Below, piece by piece: positions 63,448 to 64,000 of a stretch of 64,000 nucleotides of DNA (the first letter of the stretch is position 1; each line of letters opens with the position of its first letter). The stretch covers positions 1 through 64,000 of the forward strand of contig CAUYUJ010014629.1 of assembly GCA_963575745.1 (NCBI GenBank). The letters run 5' to 3'. The translations under genes were made by a program, and so were the position numbers. The notes under the pieces were generated by a model. It saw only the letters and a list, made by a program, of their open reading frames with translations. It made no database searches and was not told the DNA's origin. This DNA is from Prorocentrum cordatum (Eukaryota > Sar > Dinophyceae > Prorocentrales > Prorocentraceae).

Positions 63448-63750
63448 TTCTGACGGTGCGCGTATCTGTCGAGGCGCCAGCGCCGGCACATCTGGAACGA
63501 CTTAACAGGACCAACAGTAGCTCACACGAGCAAGTTTCCACTCGCATGGGTGCCCCTTCCCTGCTATCAGCAGCAGCCGAAGCTTCGTGGGGTGTCACGC
63601 CTAACGCAGTCCCTGCCTGCGTACCGAGCCTCCTTGCTGCTACAGCTGGTGGCGGGCAAACCCCGCCTTGAAACCGCTCAGTCGTGGGAGTTCGCTACAA
63701 GACGGCACAGGGAGATGTGGATAAGTAGGTTCGAGCCTTCGCTCTTCTGA
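63448..63750 (+). other. Open frame of about 100 codons, unknown status
   Basis: The + frame is open from just after a TGA (about 63,445) to TGA at 63,748-63,750, with balanced composition (contains LAWVPLPCYQQQPKLRG and WEFATRRHREMWISRFEP). A second + frame is also open over most of it. No start, domain or splice signal decides. Confidence 0.25.
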
Positions 63751-63857
63751 GCATCACGCCGCAACGGCGCGTCTCCAAAGGCGAGAGCGAGTGATTTGTA
63801 GATAGAGAAAGAGAGACACGAGGGAAAGAGCAGCATACGTGTGTATATACGCACAGT

Positions 63858-63906
63858 TTAGAGACACAGAGAGAGAGAGAGAGAGAGAGCGTGTGGGAGA
63901 GAAAGA

Positions 63907-63937
<31 letters not shown>

Positions 63938-63940
63938 CTG
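63858..63940. repeat. (GA)n microsatellite
   Basis: GAGA runs with GTGTG and ATAG interruptions; C/T-rich on the other strand. Confidence 0.9.
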
Positions 63941-64000
63941 GTGGCTGGACAGGGATAGCTCGACATCTCACATGCAGGCCAGTGTGAAGCAATTGGGGGG

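Overview
The window looks like nuclear DNA from a GC-rich, repeat-saturated eukaryote, probably a protist or alga. Support for this: kilobase-scale microsatellites, several families of short terminal-inverted-repeat (TIR) elements, higher-order satellites, a 100-N scaffold gap at 57,805-57,904, and no compact gene array. A dinoflagellate-type genome would fit, but nothing here proves it. I saw no rRNA, tRNA, spliced-leader or telomere sequence. Nearly all long reading frames are translations of simple repeats, usually open in several frames at once. I call no complete gene.

Layout. 1-8 kb: GGA/CCT and GTC tracts, copies of two short TIR families and a 0.5-0.65 kb duplication (3.84-4.50 and 5.15-5.64 kb). 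8-12.1 kb: two paralogous composite units carrying 89-90 bp satellite arrays, with a protein-like fragment between them (9.1-9.36 kb, minus). 12-21 kb: a frame-broken protein-like fragment (13.23-13.49 kb, minus), a nested hairpin at 14.9 kb, further TIR elements and a 1.2 kb CAT/CAC tract. 21-26 kb: CATA, ATG and GGA tracts and a roughly 60 bp satellite. 26-31 kb: a small exon-like block (26.8 kb) and a rearranged inverted duplication whose junctions carry copies of a 151 bp TA-flanked palindrome. 31-35.7 kb: CCT tracts, a 113 bp duplication and a palindrome cluster. 35.7-53.2 kb: a higher-order repeat province made of a roughly 1.05 kb composite repeat, two large direct duplications and arrays of a GGGGCCACGAA-containing unit. 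53.2-57.8 kb: 32 bp, TAG, GAATC and 64 bp arrays running into the gap. 57.9-59.2 kb: a dispersed repeat alternating with AT-rich, protein-like islands on the minus strand. 59.2-64 kb: pyrimidine tracts, a roughly 310 bp tandem repeat and a few unassigned open frames.

The window reads as a repeat province with scattered coding debris or isolated exons. Its clearest biology is in the mobile-element families: a 121 bp TIR element in six copies, a TA-flanked Tc1/mariner-like MITE, two other TIR families, and the 151 bp TA-flanked palindrome that sits at rearrangement junctions. The AT-rich islands at 58.3-58.9 kb, separated by repeat units, are the best place to look for a fragmented gene or repeat-derived introns. 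All homology statements are by eye and unverified.
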